From assembly GCA_026390935.1 (NCBI GenBank), contig JAPLEZ010000097.1:1-43853 (forward strand): a DNA stretch of 43,853 nucleotides, in the 5' to 3' direction. The stretch's first letter is position 1, and each line of letters opens with the position of its first letter. Position numbers and translations under genes: made by a program. Source of the DNA: Bacteroidota bacterium. GTDB lineage: Bacteria > Bacteroidota > Bacteroidia > Flavobacteriales_C > GCA-002722245. Of this stretch, positions 16,641 to 24,889 are shown in pieces. The notes beneath the pieces were generated by a model, which was not told where the DNA came from, did not search any database, and worked only from the letters and a program-made list of their open reading frames with translations.

Positions 16641-16802
16641 GGTTTTCCGGGGGTGGGTTTCCCTCTCGGAGGAGAGGGGTGCGTCGGGAAGTGCGAAGGC
16701 AGGGAGATGGATTATTTATTCTATTGATTCCATCTCCCTCCTTCCCGCGAAAAGGCTTTCACACCCCTCTCCTCCGAGAGGGAAACCCACATCCGGAAAA
16801 CC
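16641..16802. repeat. 162-bp imperfect palindrome (GTGGGTTTCCCTCTCGGAGG family)
   Basis: The outer arms pair GGTTTTCCGG...GTGGGTTTCCCTCTCGGAGG with its complement at the right, then an inner pair GGGAGATGGA / TCCATCTCCC surrounds a short AT loop. It lies between two divergent genes. Any ORF reading through it (16633-16839) is repeat-derived. It has no transposase and resembles a non-autonomous palindromic element. Confidence 0.9.
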
Positions 16803-16825
16803 ATACTTAGGGTTACGCCCTGTAA

Positions 16826-16872
16826 TTTCAAATTTTTAATTTGAAATGAAATTTAAAGCGATTTGTAATCGC
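16826..16872. repeat. Two short hairpins upstream of a membrane protein
   Basis: TTTCAAAT-TTTTA-ATTTGAAA (16826-16846) and GCGATT-TGT-AATCGC (16858-16872) are perfect short inverted repeats, 19 bases or more before ATG 16891. They may be the tail of a repeat element, or leader structures. Confidence 0.5.
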
Positions 16873-16890
16873 ATTTGTATATTTGGAAGA

Positions 16891-17199
16891 ATGAAAAAAT
16901 CATTATCCATAATTGTGTATTCCATAATAATTGTATTAGTAATCCTTAAACTATTCGTTGAAGATTTCCACACGGATGATTCTATATTACAATTGATAAT
17001 ATTTAATTTGATTGGTTTAGCCTTGTTTTATAGCTCAATTGGCGTATCCAAGCTTTTCTGTGGACGGTTTTTAAAATCAAAACAAGAAAGCAAACGTGTT
17101 TATGCTTATTATTTAATATTATTCTATTTTGTATTTTTTACTTTCCCTGCGGTTCTATTACTTTTAGGAGAAATACTTCAAGGCAAAACTCTTTTTTAG
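16891..17199 (+). CDS. Small three-helix membrane protein, unknown function
   Basis: The open frame begins at 16846, but the first 15 codons lie in the hairpin-rich repeat area, so ATG 16891 (MKKSLSIIVYSIIIVLVIL) is preferred; the product then has 102 residues. Three hydrophobic segments are seen (about 3-20, 33-52 and 71-95) with basic loops between them. A TATATTTG box at 16878-16885 is an exact -7 match but sits so close that the mRNA would be nearly leaderless. No family is recognised. It lies alone between a repeat element and the ammonium channel. Confidence 0.55.
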   Translation: MKKSLSIIVYSIIIVLVILKLFVEDFHTDDSILQLIIFNLIGLALFYSSIGVSKLFCGRFLKSKQESKRVYAYYLILFYFVFFTFPAVLLLLGEILQGKTLF

Positions 17200-17240
17200 A
17201 CCCACCTCAAAACTATTTCAAAAAAAACGCATTTCTAACT

Positions 17241-17270
17241 TTGACTTAGCGCATTAAGATTGTATTTTCG
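17241..17270 (+). promoter_or_regulatory. Promoter of the ammonium transporter
   Basis: TTG at 17241-17243 and TATTTTCG at 17263-17270 are 19 bases apart, matching the Bacteroidota TTG-N19-TAnnTTTG pattern with one mismatch. It implies initiation around 17276 and supports ATG 17305 as the start. Confidence 0.5.
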
Positions 17271-17304
17271 CGCTCGATTTAAAACCCTTAATACCCCTAA
17301 AGTC

Positions 17305-18648
17305 ATGGTTGAAAAACGATGGATCATTTCCTTTTCTTTAATTGTATTTGTTGCGCTGCTCGCTGTTAGCTGGGAATTTATCGGCGGAAGTCCTGCTGTT
17401 TTATCTCAGGGCAGTGAAGCAATTGTTGGGTCGGATGTGGCCTGGATTTTAACTTCTTCTTGTTTGGTTTTGTTGATGACTCCCGGCTTGTCGTTTTTTT
17501 ACGGAGGTATGGTTGGCACAAAAAACACCATTTCTACAATGTTGCAAAGTTTTGTTTGTTTGGGGGTGATTAGTGTTTTATGGATGACAGTTGGATTCAG
17601 TTTGGCCTTTGGGGAAGATGTAGGAGGGTTGGGTATTATTGGAAATCCTAGCACCTATTTTATGTTTGATAATATAAGTGGTGTGGAATCTACTTTAGCG
17701 CCAACAATTCCGTTGATGTTGTTTGCTATTTTTCAATTGAAGTTCGCCATCATTACTCCTGCTTTAATCACGGGGTCTTTCGCTGAAAGAGTTCGCTTTA
17801 TATCGTACTTACTTTTCGTTTGCCTTTTTAGTTTACTGATTTACACTCCGCTTTGTCACATGATTTGGCATCCGAATGGTTTGTTGAAAAACACTTTTCA
17901 TGTATTGGATTTCGCTGGTGGAACAGTAGTACACATGTCGGCAGGTTTTGCAGCATTGGCTGGAGCACTTGTTTTAGGAAAACGTCAGAAAAAAGAGCAT
18001 ACACCGACCAACATTCCTTTTGTGTTGTTGGGTACAGGGATGTTGTGGTTCGGATGGTTTGGTTTCAATGCTGGTTCGGCTTTGGCGGCAAATGAAAGTG
18101 CGGGATTGGCCTTTGCAACCACTAATTCTGCTTCTGCGATGGCGATGTTGACTTGGATATTCTTTGATAGAATTAATGGTAGAAAAGTGTCGGCAATGGG
18201 CGCTTGTATTGGTTGTGTAGTTGGAATGGTAGCCATTACGCCAGCAGCTGGTTATGTTACAATTCCACAGGCTTTGTTCTTCGGATTTATTACGGCCATT
18301 GTTTCCAATGTTTTGGTGAACTGGAAAAGAATGAAAAAAATGGATGATACTTTAGATGTATTTGCTTGTCACGGTGTAGGTGGAATCATGGGGATGATAC
18401 TTACAGCTGTTTTTGCAGGCGTTACAAACGAACACGGAGAAAAGGTAGGATTGATTTACGGTGGTTACGAAGATTTTTCTTTATCAATGATGGCTTTGTT
18501 AATTGTTTCAGCTTTCACTTTCGGAGGTGCATTTATCCTCTATAAATTCACCAACATGATTATTCCTTTGAGGGTAACGGAAGAGTCGGAAAGAATTGGA
18601 TTAGACTTGTCGCAACACGACGAATCGATAGATAACAGTAAAATGTAA
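17305..18648 (+). CDS. amt: Ammonium channel (Amt/MEP/Rh family)
   Basis: ATG 17305 is chosen because the promoter overlaps the earlier frame start at 17260. The 447-residue protein has about eleven membrane helices. Family signatures are clear: PGLSFFYGGMVGTKN, the DFAGGTVVHMSAGFAALAGA signature containing the first pore histidine, and CHGVGGIMGM with the second. Amt proteins conduct ammonium or ammonia across the inner membrane for nitrogen assimilation. A PII protein (glnK) usually sits beside amt and is absent here. The next gene begins one base after the stop and is a glycosyltransferase, an unexpected partner. Confidence 0.95.
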   Translation: MVEKRWIISFSLIVFVALLAVSWEFIGGSPAVLSQGSEAIVGSDVAWILTSSCLVLLMTPGLSFFYGGMVGTKNTISTMLQSFVCLGVISVLWMTVGFSLAFGEDVGGLGIIGNPSTYFMFDNISGVESTLAPTIPLMLFAIFQLKFAIITPALITGSFAERVRFISYLLFVCLFSLLIYTPLCHMIWHPNGLLKNTFHVLDFAGGTVVHMSAGFAALAGALVLGKRQKKEHTPTNIPFVLLGTGMLWFGWFGFNAGSALAANESAGLAFATTNSASAMAMLTWIFFDRINGRKVSAMGACIGCVVGMVAITPAAGYVTIPQALFFGFITAIVSNVLVNWKRMKKMDDTLDVFACHGVGGIMGMILTAVFAGVTNEHGEKVGLIYGGYEDFSLSMMALLIVSAFTFGGAFILYKFTNMIIPLRVTEESERIGLDLSQHDESIDNSKM

Positions 18649-18649
18649 A

Positions 18650-20101
18650 ATGGTAAAACAACAGCAGAAAATTTATTTATTTAGTGCCTTTCTGTTTGTT
18701 GTTACAGCTTACTTCTCTCAAGGTTTTTATCATTGCGATGAACATGCACAGGTGATGGAATTCGCCGGGATGAAACTCGGCCTCACCGAAAAAGCCAATC
18801 TGGCTTGGGAATATGGTAGTGAGATGCGACCAGCCATTCAGCCTTTTATGGTTTATGTTGCGCATCGGTTTTTCGGATTATTCGGTATCGACAGTCCTTT
18901 TGCCATTGCATTTATTTTGCGTTTGTTTTCTGCCGCGCTTTCTTTCCTTAGTATTCATTTGTTGCTTAAAGCCTTCTTGGATAAAGTAGAAGGGGAGAAA
19001 CTAAAACTGAGTTTTGTCTTATTGTCGTTTTTACTTTGGTTTTCTGTTTACAATAGTGTGCGCTTTTCTTCGGAAAACTTGGCCGGACGAGTGTTTATCA
19101 TCGCCTTTGCCTTGTTTTTTATTTGGAAAGAAGGAAGTCGAAAACAATATTTTTTGGTGGGAGCATTGCTCGGCTTATCCTTTCTTTTTCGCTACCAAAA
19201 CATGTTTTTAATTGCAGGATTTTTAGCGTGGATGCTCTTTATAAACAAAAGTAAATTCACTTCTCTTTTAATATTGGCGTTAGGAATAGTGGCGTTGTTT
19301 GGTGTTGGAGTATTGATTGATCGCTGGTTTTACGATGAATGGGTGTTGAGTATATGGAAGTATTTTGAAGAAAATATTTTGAATGACAAGGCTTCGGGTT
19401 TTGGTGTTGCTCCATGGTACTATTATTTTACAAAGCTCTTCAATCAAGGGATTCCGCCTTTTAGTTTGCTGTACATTGTTCCTTTTATTTTGCTGCTGAT
19501 TTACCGTCCGAAAAATCCCGTGGTGTGGGTTGTGCTTCCTTTTCTATTGGTGCACATGTACATCGGACATAAAGAATTGCGCTTTCTTTTTCCGCTAGTG
19601 GGCTTGCTTCCATTGCTGGCTGTGCAAAGCGGAGAGCTCATTAATGAGAAGTGGAAGGGCTTGCTACAAATGAAATTTTTTAAGGTATTTACTGTTTTGT
19701 TTTGGATTCAAAACGGACTCTTTCTTTGCTACATTTCTTTCTCCGCCACCGAATCATACATTCCAATGTTTGAAAAAATATACACCACTTATGAGCAGCC
19801 AGCGGTGCTGTATTACATTGAGAAAAACCCGTACGATAGAGCCTTAGACATTCATTACTACCGAAGAACAAATTTGCGCTTGCAACAAATTGACAACATC
19901 ACCGATATTCATGTATCACCCGATACCCTTGCTCTTTTTGCTACATTTAATGATACCGATGCAGTGGTGATGAGTGAAAAGAACAAGTTGATTTATTACA
20001 ACTTATCTGATGATTTGAAGAAATACAATGTAAATAATTGGGTGAGTAGAACTTTGTTTTGGAAGGTATTTGAGGTGAAGGCGTTACCGGCAAAACCCTA
20101 A
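18650..20101 (+). CDS. GT22 / Alg9-like mannosyltransferase
   Basis: The 483-residue integral membrane protein has ten or more helices. Residues 27-34 (YHCDEHAQ) match the DExxQ luminal/periplasmic acidic motif of GT-C transferases of the Alg9/PIG-B type, and the nearby LAWEYGSEMRPAIQPF segment matches the family's TWEY...RS...P pattern. The HKELRFLFPLVGLLPLLA motif also fits this group (HKExRFLxP). These enzymes transfer a sugar from a lipid-phosphate donor on the outer face of the membrane. In Bacteroidota the acceptor is unknown. It starts one base after the amt stop (TAA-A-ATG) and ends four bases into the convergent YkgJ gene. Confidence 0.85.
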   Translation: MVKQQQKIYLFSAFLFVVTAYFSQGFYHCDEHAQVMEFAGMKLGLTEKANLAWEYGSEMRPAIQPFMVYVAHRFFGLFGIDSPFAIAFILRLFSAALSFLSIHLLLKAFLDKVEGEKLKLSFVLLSFLLWFSVYNSVRFSSENLAGRVFIIAFALFFIWKEGSRKQYFLVGALLGLSFLFRYQNMFLIAGFLAWMLFINKSKFTSLLILALGIVALFGVGVLIDRWFYDEWVLSIWKYFEENILNDKASGFGVAPWYYYFTKLFNQGIPPFSLLYIVPFILLLIYRPKNPVVWVVLPFLLVHMYIGHKELRFLFPLVGLLPLLAVQSGELINEKWKGLLQMKFFKVFTVLFWIQNGLFLCYISFSATESYIPMFEKIYTTYEQPAVLYYIEKNPYDRALDIHYYRRTNLRLQQIDNITDIHVSPDTLALFATFNDTDAVVMSEKNKLIYYNLSDDLKKYNVNNWVSRTLFWKVFEVKALPAKP

Positions 20102-20544
20102 ATAGCCTTTTTTATTTTTTCTAAAATATCTTCCACAGCCGGACAAATACTTACATTTTTAGCAGTTAAATTTAACAACTGTTGCTGGTTCACTCTATCG
20201 GTGTGGGGGTATTCTCTGCAGGCCTTCGGACGAACATCGTAAATGCCACAATAGTTTTGATCATCCAAAAAGGAGCAAGGCACTTTTTGCAAAACATAGT
20301 CTTTGTCTTCGTCGATGCGCAAATATTTTTCAATAAACTGTTGTTGCGACAAGCGGAGGTGTTTTGAAATTCTTTCAATGTCTTTGTCGGTAAAAAGCGG
20401 TCCGGTGGTTTTACAGCAATTGGCGCAAGCGAGGCAATCGGTGCAAGCAAAAACTTCTTCGTGTGCTTCATGAAAAAGATGATCCACTTCCCGGTGGTTT
20501 TTCTTTTTTAGTTGCTGAAATAGCTTTTGATAGGGACCTTTCAC
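20098..20544 (-). CDS. YkgJ-family Cys-cluster protein
   Basis: Starting from GTG 20544, which overlaps the folP stop (GTGA), the 148-residue protein has the YkgJ cysteine signature CTDCLACANCCKTTGP, then a later PCSFLDDQNYCGIYDVRPKACREYP with four further ligands. The family is proposed to bind iron or zinc; its cellular role is unknown. The coupling to folP is common in Bacteroidota. The 3' end overlaps the convergent mannosyltransferase by four bases. Confidence 0.88.
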   Translation of the reverse strand: MKGPYQKLFQQLKKKNHREVDHLFHEAHEEVFACTDCLACANCCKTTGPLFTDKDIERISKHLRLSQQQFIEKYLRIDEDKDYVLQKVPCSFLDDQNYCGIYDVRPKACREYPHTDRVNQQQLLNLTAKNVSICPAVEDILEKIKKAI

Positions 20545-21386
20545 TTTTCGCCCATTTTGTTAAATAGGTCAATTGCTTCCTTAGCTTCCTTCACATCGTG
20601 CACTCTCAATATATTTCCGCCTTTCATCAACGCTATGGAGTGCACTACGGTAGTGCCGTTGAGGGCCTCGGCAGGGGTGGTGTTGAGTGTTTTGTAAATC
20701 ATCGACTTTCGGGAAACACCAATGAGGATGGGCAAATTCTGATTGAGGAAAAAATCAACGTTCCTCAATAACTTAAAATTGTGCTCCTGCGTTTTTGCAA
20801 AGCCGAAACCAAGATCAAGCACCACATCAGTGATTTTGTATTTTTTAATGACCTCAATTTTCTTTTGAAAAAACTGATAAACCTGTGCGGTCACATTTCT
20901 ATAATTGGCGTTTTCGCTGTTGTGCATTAACACATAAGGAATGCTTTTTCCGGCAATCACCTCGAGGATCTTTTCGTCGGCTAATCCACTGATATCATTT
21001 ACCATATCTACTCCAAAAGGAAGTAGAGCTTCAACTACTTCATGTCTAAAAGTGTCGATGCTAAAAATAGCTTCCGGAAATTTTTCACGAAGGGCTTTAA
21101 CTACCGGAACAATGCGATTCAATTCTTCTTCCAAAGAAATGTTTTCAGCACCGGGCCGAGAGGAGTAGGCACCAATATCCAAAATAGCCGCCCCGTCATT
21201 TAAGTGCTTCTGCGCCATTTGAATAGCAGCTTCAATAGTTTGCGCCCTGCTATCGCTATGAAAGGAATCGGGAGTGCAATTGATGATCCCCATCACCACA
21301 GGTGTTGATAAAGGGATAACTTTTCCCCTGCAATTGAGGGTGAATTTATGGTGAAAAATGGTATCTTGGACGGCGGAAAAATTCAT
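20541..21386 (-). CDS. folP: Dihydropteroate synthase
   Basis: The 281-residue protein carries the full DHPS pattern: VMGIINCTPDSFHSDSR (pterin/phosphate loop), GAAILDIGAYSSRPGAENIS, FSIDTFRHEV, VNDISGL, VLDLGFGFAKTQEHN and ILIGVSRKSMI (SRK loop), ending with IDLFNKM after the VHDVKEAKEA helix. It condenses 6-hydroxymethyl-7,8-dihydropterin pyrophosphate with p-aminobenzoate in folate synthesis and is the target of sulfonamides. It is divergent from the DUF1599 gene with only 16 bases between the start codons. Confidence 0.96.
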   Translation of the reverse strand: MNFSAVQDTIFHHKFTLNCRGKVIPLSTPVVMGIINCTPDSFHSDSRAQTIEAAIQMAQKHLNDGAAILDIGAYSSRPGAENISLEEELNRIVPVVKALREKFPEAIFSIDTFRHEVVEALLPFGVDMVNDISGLADEKILEVIAGKSIPYVLMHNSENANYRNVTAQVYQFFQKKIEVIKKYKITDVVLDLGFGFAKTQEHNFKLLRNVDFFLNQNLPILIGVSRKSMIYKTLNTTPAEALNGTTVVHSIALMKGGNILRVHDVKEAKEAIDLFNKMGEK

Positions 21387-21402
21387 TTAGCTAAATTAAT
21401 CA

Positions 21403-21945
21403 ATGAGCGCCAATACAGAGCAAGAGTTTAATAAAATCGTTAACGATTGTTGCAATCTTTTTGTAAAAAAGATGAAAGATTACGGTACAGCATGGAGAGT
21501 ATTAAGAACAACTTCATTGACCGACCAGATATTTATTAAGGCACAACGCATCAGAACCATTGAAGAAAAAGGTGTTTCAAAAGTAGACGAAGGTGTAACG
21601 TCTGAATACATTGGTATTATCAACTATTGCGCGATGGCTTTGATTCAGCTGGAAAAAGGAGTGGAGATGAACGATAGTTTGAGTCACAACGAAATTGAAA
21701 ACCTGCATCGTTCCAATTTGGAGAAGGCAAGAGATCTTATGCTCAATAAAAATCACGATTATGGTGAGGCTTGGAGAGACATGCGTGTGAGTTCATTGAC
21801 CGATTTGATTTTGATGAAAATACTTCGCGTGAAACAAATTGAAGACAATAAAGGAAATACAATCGTGTCGGAAGGAATTGATGCCAATTACCTCGATATG
21901 ATCAATTACAGTGTGTTTGCACTGATAAGATTAAACGAAAAATAA
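21403..21945 (+). CDS. DUF1599 protein with duplicated domain
   Basis: The 180-residue protein is built from two copies of one motif: KDYGTAWRVLRTTSLTDQIF...GVTSEYIGIINYCAMALIQL and HDYGEAWRDMRVSSLTDLIL...GIDANYLDMINYSVFALIRL. This matches DUF1599, a family related to nucleotide-modification-associated domains in other genomes, but of unproven function in this chromosomal context. It leads the rightward group DUF1599, BT_3928-like, tpiA, prmA; this order next to folP recurs in Bacteroidota. Nine bases separate it from the next gene. Confidence 0.88.
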   Translation: MSANTEQEFNKIVNDCCNLFVKKMKDYGTAWRVLRTTSLTDQIFIKAQRIRTIEEKGVSKVDEGVTSEYIGIINYCAMALIQLEKGVEMNDSLSHNEIENLHRSNLEKARDLMLNKNHDYGEAWRDMRVSSLTDLILMKILRVKQIEDNKGNTIVSEGIDANYLDMINYSVFALIRLNEK

Positions 21946-21954
21946 GTCACTGAA

Positions 21955-23208
21955 ATGAAAATACTGATTTGGATTTCAAGAATATTCGTCGGCGGACTCT
22001 TCATCTTTTCCGGATTGATCAAGGCGAATGACAGTGTAGGGTTTTCATATAAACTGCAGGAATATTTTGAAGTATTTGCTAGCAAAGCACAGTTTAAATT
22101 AGATATGCACAGCTCTTGGTTGCCCGACTGGCTGCTGGAGTTGTTCGTTTGGAAATTTCATTTGTTGCATGATATCGCTCTTCCTTTAGCTATGTTCATT
22201 GTTGTTTTTGAAATAGTGCTGGGTGTTTGCACCATCACTGGTACTAAAATGAAATGGGTAGCCACTTCCATGTTAGTGATGATAGTGTTTTTCACCTTTC
22301 TCACCTTCGTTTCATGGCAGTTCAAAATTGTAACAGGTTGTGGGTGTTTTGGTGATGCTATTAAATTAACGCCTTTTGAATCTTTCATTAAAGACTTGAT
22401 TTTACTGGTTTTCATTCTTGTTCTCTTCTTTTATAGAAAATCCATTTTCTCGCTTTTTGACATTGGTGGCGACAGAATGACTTTCGGGATTTCATTATTG
22501 TGTTCTACACTTTTTGTGATTTATACCTACAAACACCTACCATTCATTGATTTTCGCGCTTACGCAGTGGGCAACGATTTGAAGAAGGAAATGATTCGTG
22601 TTGATCCTATTTATGAAAACTGGTATGTCATGAAAAACGTGAAAACCGGGGAAGAGAAAAAATTCAAAGACTATCCAATGGATGCCGATACCTGGAAATA
22701 TTCTTCCTTGGATCAAGTAGTGATTAAACCGGGAATTGAACCAAAAATCACCGATTTCGTCATTTACGATGAAGAGGGAACGGATGTTCTTCAAACTGTT
22801 TTAAACGACTCGGGCTATACTTTTTTTCTGGTGATGCATGATTTAAGTGAGTTGGGAGAATTTGAAAAAGAAGGTAAAGTAGCTATTGGTTTCACACCCG
22901 ACAGCGATACTAAAGATGACTTTATACAAATCAACGAATTTGCTAAACTGGCTGAAAAAGAAGGAATGAAATTTTCGGGTTTAACAGCGTCAGGAGTAGA
23001 TTTGATAGGTTCTTTCCGCCACCAGATGCAAGCAGCTTATCCGTTTTATGGAAGTGATGGAGTGGTTTTAAAAACCATCATTCGTTCCAATCCCGGACTG
23101 ATACTATTGAAAAACGGAGTTGTGCTCGGACAATGGCATATCAACGATTTTCCCGATTTTGAAGATTTAATGGAAAAACTAAATATTAATTACGCTAAAG
23201 AGTTATGA
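21955..23208 (+). CDS. BT_3928-like DoxX / thioredoxin-fold membrane protein
   Basis: The 417-residue protein begins with a DoxX-type membrane domain of four helices (residues 1-150, including the GGLFIFSGLIKANDSVGF motif and a GCGCFGDAIKLTP loop) and continues with a soluble region resembling a thioredoxin fold (about 270-410: TFFLVMHDLSELGEFEK, then NPGLILLKNGVVLGQWHIND). The soluble part has no CxxC, so it is unlikely to be a normal thioredoxin. The GCGCFGD loop in the membrane part may supply redox cysteines, as in MauE/DoxX relatives. Its TGA overlaps the tpiA ATG. Confidence 0.85.
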   Translation: MKILIWISRIFVGGLFIFSGLIKANDSVGFSYKLQEYFEVFASKAQFKLDMHSSWLPDWLLELFVWKFHLLHDIALPLAMFIVVFEIVLGVCTITGTKMKWVATSMLVMIVFFTFLTFVSWQFKIVTGCGCFGDAIKLTPFESFIKDLILLVFILVLFFYRKSIFSLFDIGGDRMTFGISLLCSTLFVIYTYKHLPFIDFRAYAVGNDLKKEMIRVDPIYENWYVMKNVKTGEEKKFKDYPMDADTWKYSSLDQVVIKPGIEPKITDFVIYDEEGTDVLQTVLNDSGYTFFLVMHDLSELGEFEKEGKVAIGFTPDSDTKDDFIQINEFAKLAEKEGMKFSGLTASGVDLIGSFRHQMQAAYPFYGSDGVVLKTIIRSNPGLILLKNGVVLGQWHINDFPDFEDLMEKLNINYAKEL

Positions 23209-23963
23209 GAAAAAAAATTGTTGCCGGAAACTGGAAAATGAATAAAAATCTTTCCGAAGGATTAAGTTTAATTGAAGGAATTAAAAGTGGATTGAACGCA
23301 GCGCACAAAGGAGTGGACGTGATTGTTTCACCTCCTTATGTATCGTTGACCGAAGCTGTTAAAGCTGCTGCTGGAAGCGCTGTTAAAGTGGCTGCACAAA
23401 ATTGCCATCAGGAAGAAAATGGCGCCTACACTGGTGAAATTTCTATAGGAATGATCAAGGCTATTGGCGTTGAATATATCATTATTGGTCACTCTGAGCG
23501 TCGTCAGTATTTCAATGAAACGAGCGCAAGTATCGCTAAAAAAATCAACGCAACTTTAGCGAAAGGATTAACTCCTATTTATTGCAATGGTGAAGTGAAG
23601 GAAGAAAGAGAAAGCGGAAAACATTTGGAAGTTGTTAAAAGACAAATGAACGATGAGCTTTTTCACCTTTCTGCTGAAGAAGTTAAAAAAGTGGTAATTG
23701 CTTACGAACCGGTTTGGGCCATTGGAACAGGATTGACTGCTTCTCCCGATCAGGCTCAGGAAATTCATGCTTACCTACGTAAATTGTTAACAGATAAATA
23801 CGGCGCTGATGTTGCCGAAAGCATTAGCATTTTATATGGAGGAAGCTGTAAACCCGACAATGCAAAAGAAATTTTCAGCAAAAAAGATGTTGATGGTGGA
23901 TTGATTGGTGGTGCTGCTTTGAAAGCGGAAGACTTTTTGGCGATTATCGCTGCGTTTAATTAA
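23205..23963 (+). CDS. tpiA: Triose-phosphate isomerase
   Basis: The 252-residue TIM-barrel protein has GNWKMNK (catalytic Lys), the IIGHSERRQYF motif (catalytic His) and AYEPVWAIGTG (catalytic Glu, then loop 6), and ends in ILYGGSCKPDN...GGLIGGAALK. It interconverts dihydroxyacetone phosphate and glyceraldehyde 3-phosphate in glycolysis. The start overlaps the upstream stop by four bases (ATGA). A palindromic repeat begins seven bases after its stop. Confidence 0.98.
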   Translation: MRKKIVAGNWKMNKNLSEGLSLIEGIKSGLNAAHKGVDVIVSPPYVSLTEAVKAAAGSAVKVAAQNCHQEENGAYTGEISIGMIKAIGVEYIIIGHSERRQYFNETSASIAKKINATLAKGLTPIYCNGEVKEERESGKHLEVVKRQMNDELFHLSAEEVKKVVIAYEPVWAIGTGLTASPDQAQEIHAYLRKLLTDKYGADVAESISILYGGSCKPDNAKEIFSKKDVDGGLIGGAALKAEDFLAIIAAFN

Positions 23964-23969
23964 TATTTT

Positions 23970-24028
23970 CCCACAGATTTCACAGATTGACACAGAAGTT
24001 ATCTGTGAAAATCCGTGAAATCTGTGGG
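23970..24028. repeat. Palindromic repeat, copy 2 (CAGATTTCACAGATTGACACAGA family)
   Basis: CCCACAGATTTCAC and its near complement GTGAAATCTGTGGG form the arms. It shares 20 or more identical bases and orientation with the copy at 14021-14083. It fills the gap between tpiA and prmA, ending 19 bases before ATG 24048, and would provide the GTG at 24015 that extends the prmA frame, so that earlier start is rejected. Confidence 0.85.
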
Positions 24029-24047
24029 ACTCTTTTCAAAAAAAAGT

Positions 24048-24881
24048 ATGGAATACGTTGAACTCATAGTTGAATTAAAACCTGTTTCCCCTTGGTGCAA
24101 TATCCTTATGTCGGCAATGGTGGAAAATGATTACGACACCTTTGAGGAAAACGAAAAAGGATTTAAAGCTTACATCAAAAAAAAGGATTTTAACGAGGCT
24201 TACCTCAAGCAATTGTTTGCCGAATACAGCGATGTTTCTATCTCTTACACTTCATCCATCATTCCCGAAACCAACTGGAATGCCAACTGGGAAAGCTCTT
24301 TTCAACCCATTGAAATTGGCTCATGGTGTTTGGTGCGTGCGCCTTTTCACAACATAGAAAAAGCCTTTGAGGTGGAAATTGTCATTGAACCTAAAATGTC
24401 CTTCGGTACCGGTCACCATCAAACTACCATGTTAATGATGGAGGAAATGAAAAACATTGACTGGAAAGGAAAAAGGGTTTTAGACATGGGAAGTGGTACT
24501 GGAATTCTAGCTATTCTTGCTGAAAAGCTAGGGGCACGTGACCTAATTGCTATCGACAACGACGAATGGGCTTATGCCAATTGTATTGAAAATGTGGAGC
24601 GCAATGCTTGTGAAAAAATCACTACTATTTTAGGTACTGCTGCCAATATCGACGATAAAGGTTTTGATGTAATACTGGCCAACATCAACAGAAATATATT
24701 GATGGCCGATATGCCAGCTTACACCAAAGCTTTGGATTCAGGAGGTGTTATTCTGTTCAGCGGTTTTTTGGAGCAGGATGTGGAAGTGCTCAAAGAAAAA
24801 ATTGCAGCTGTTGGCTTGCTCTTTGATAAAGTAATATCTAATGCTGCAGGCAATTTTGCGTTGATCAAATGTTTTAAATAA
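24048..24881 (+). CDS. prmA: Ribosomal protein L11 methyltransferase
   Basis: From ATG 24048 (MEYVELIVEL) the protein has 277 residues. The substrate-binding N-terminal half (NWNANWESSFQPIEIGSWCLVRAP) is followed by the SAM-binding Rossmann domain: MSFGTGHHQTTMLMM, VLDMGSGTGILAILAEKLGA (motif I), IDNDEWAYANCIEN and DVILANINRNIL (NINR catalytic loop). It trimethylates L11. The 1532-residue secreted protein follows after eight bases. Confidence 0.95.
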   Translation: MEYVELIVELKPVSPWCNILMSAMVENDYDTFEENEKGFKAYIKKKDFNEAYLKQLFAEYSDVSISYTSSIIPETNWNANWESSFQPIEIGSWCLVRAPFHNIEKAFEVEIVIEPKMSFGTGHHQTTMLMMEEMKNIDWKGKRVLDMGSGTGILAILAEKLGARDLIAIDNDEWAYANCIENVERNACEKITTILGTAANIDDKGFDVILANINRNILMADMPAYTKALDSGGVILFSGFLEQDVEVLKEKIAAVGLLFDKVISNAAGNFALIKCFK

Positions 24882-24889
24882 TTCGGATT

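Noticed and set aside
16633-16839. 68-codon ORF
   Set aside because: It is a reading of the 162-bp palindromic element; the amino-acid string is repeat-derived with no independent support.
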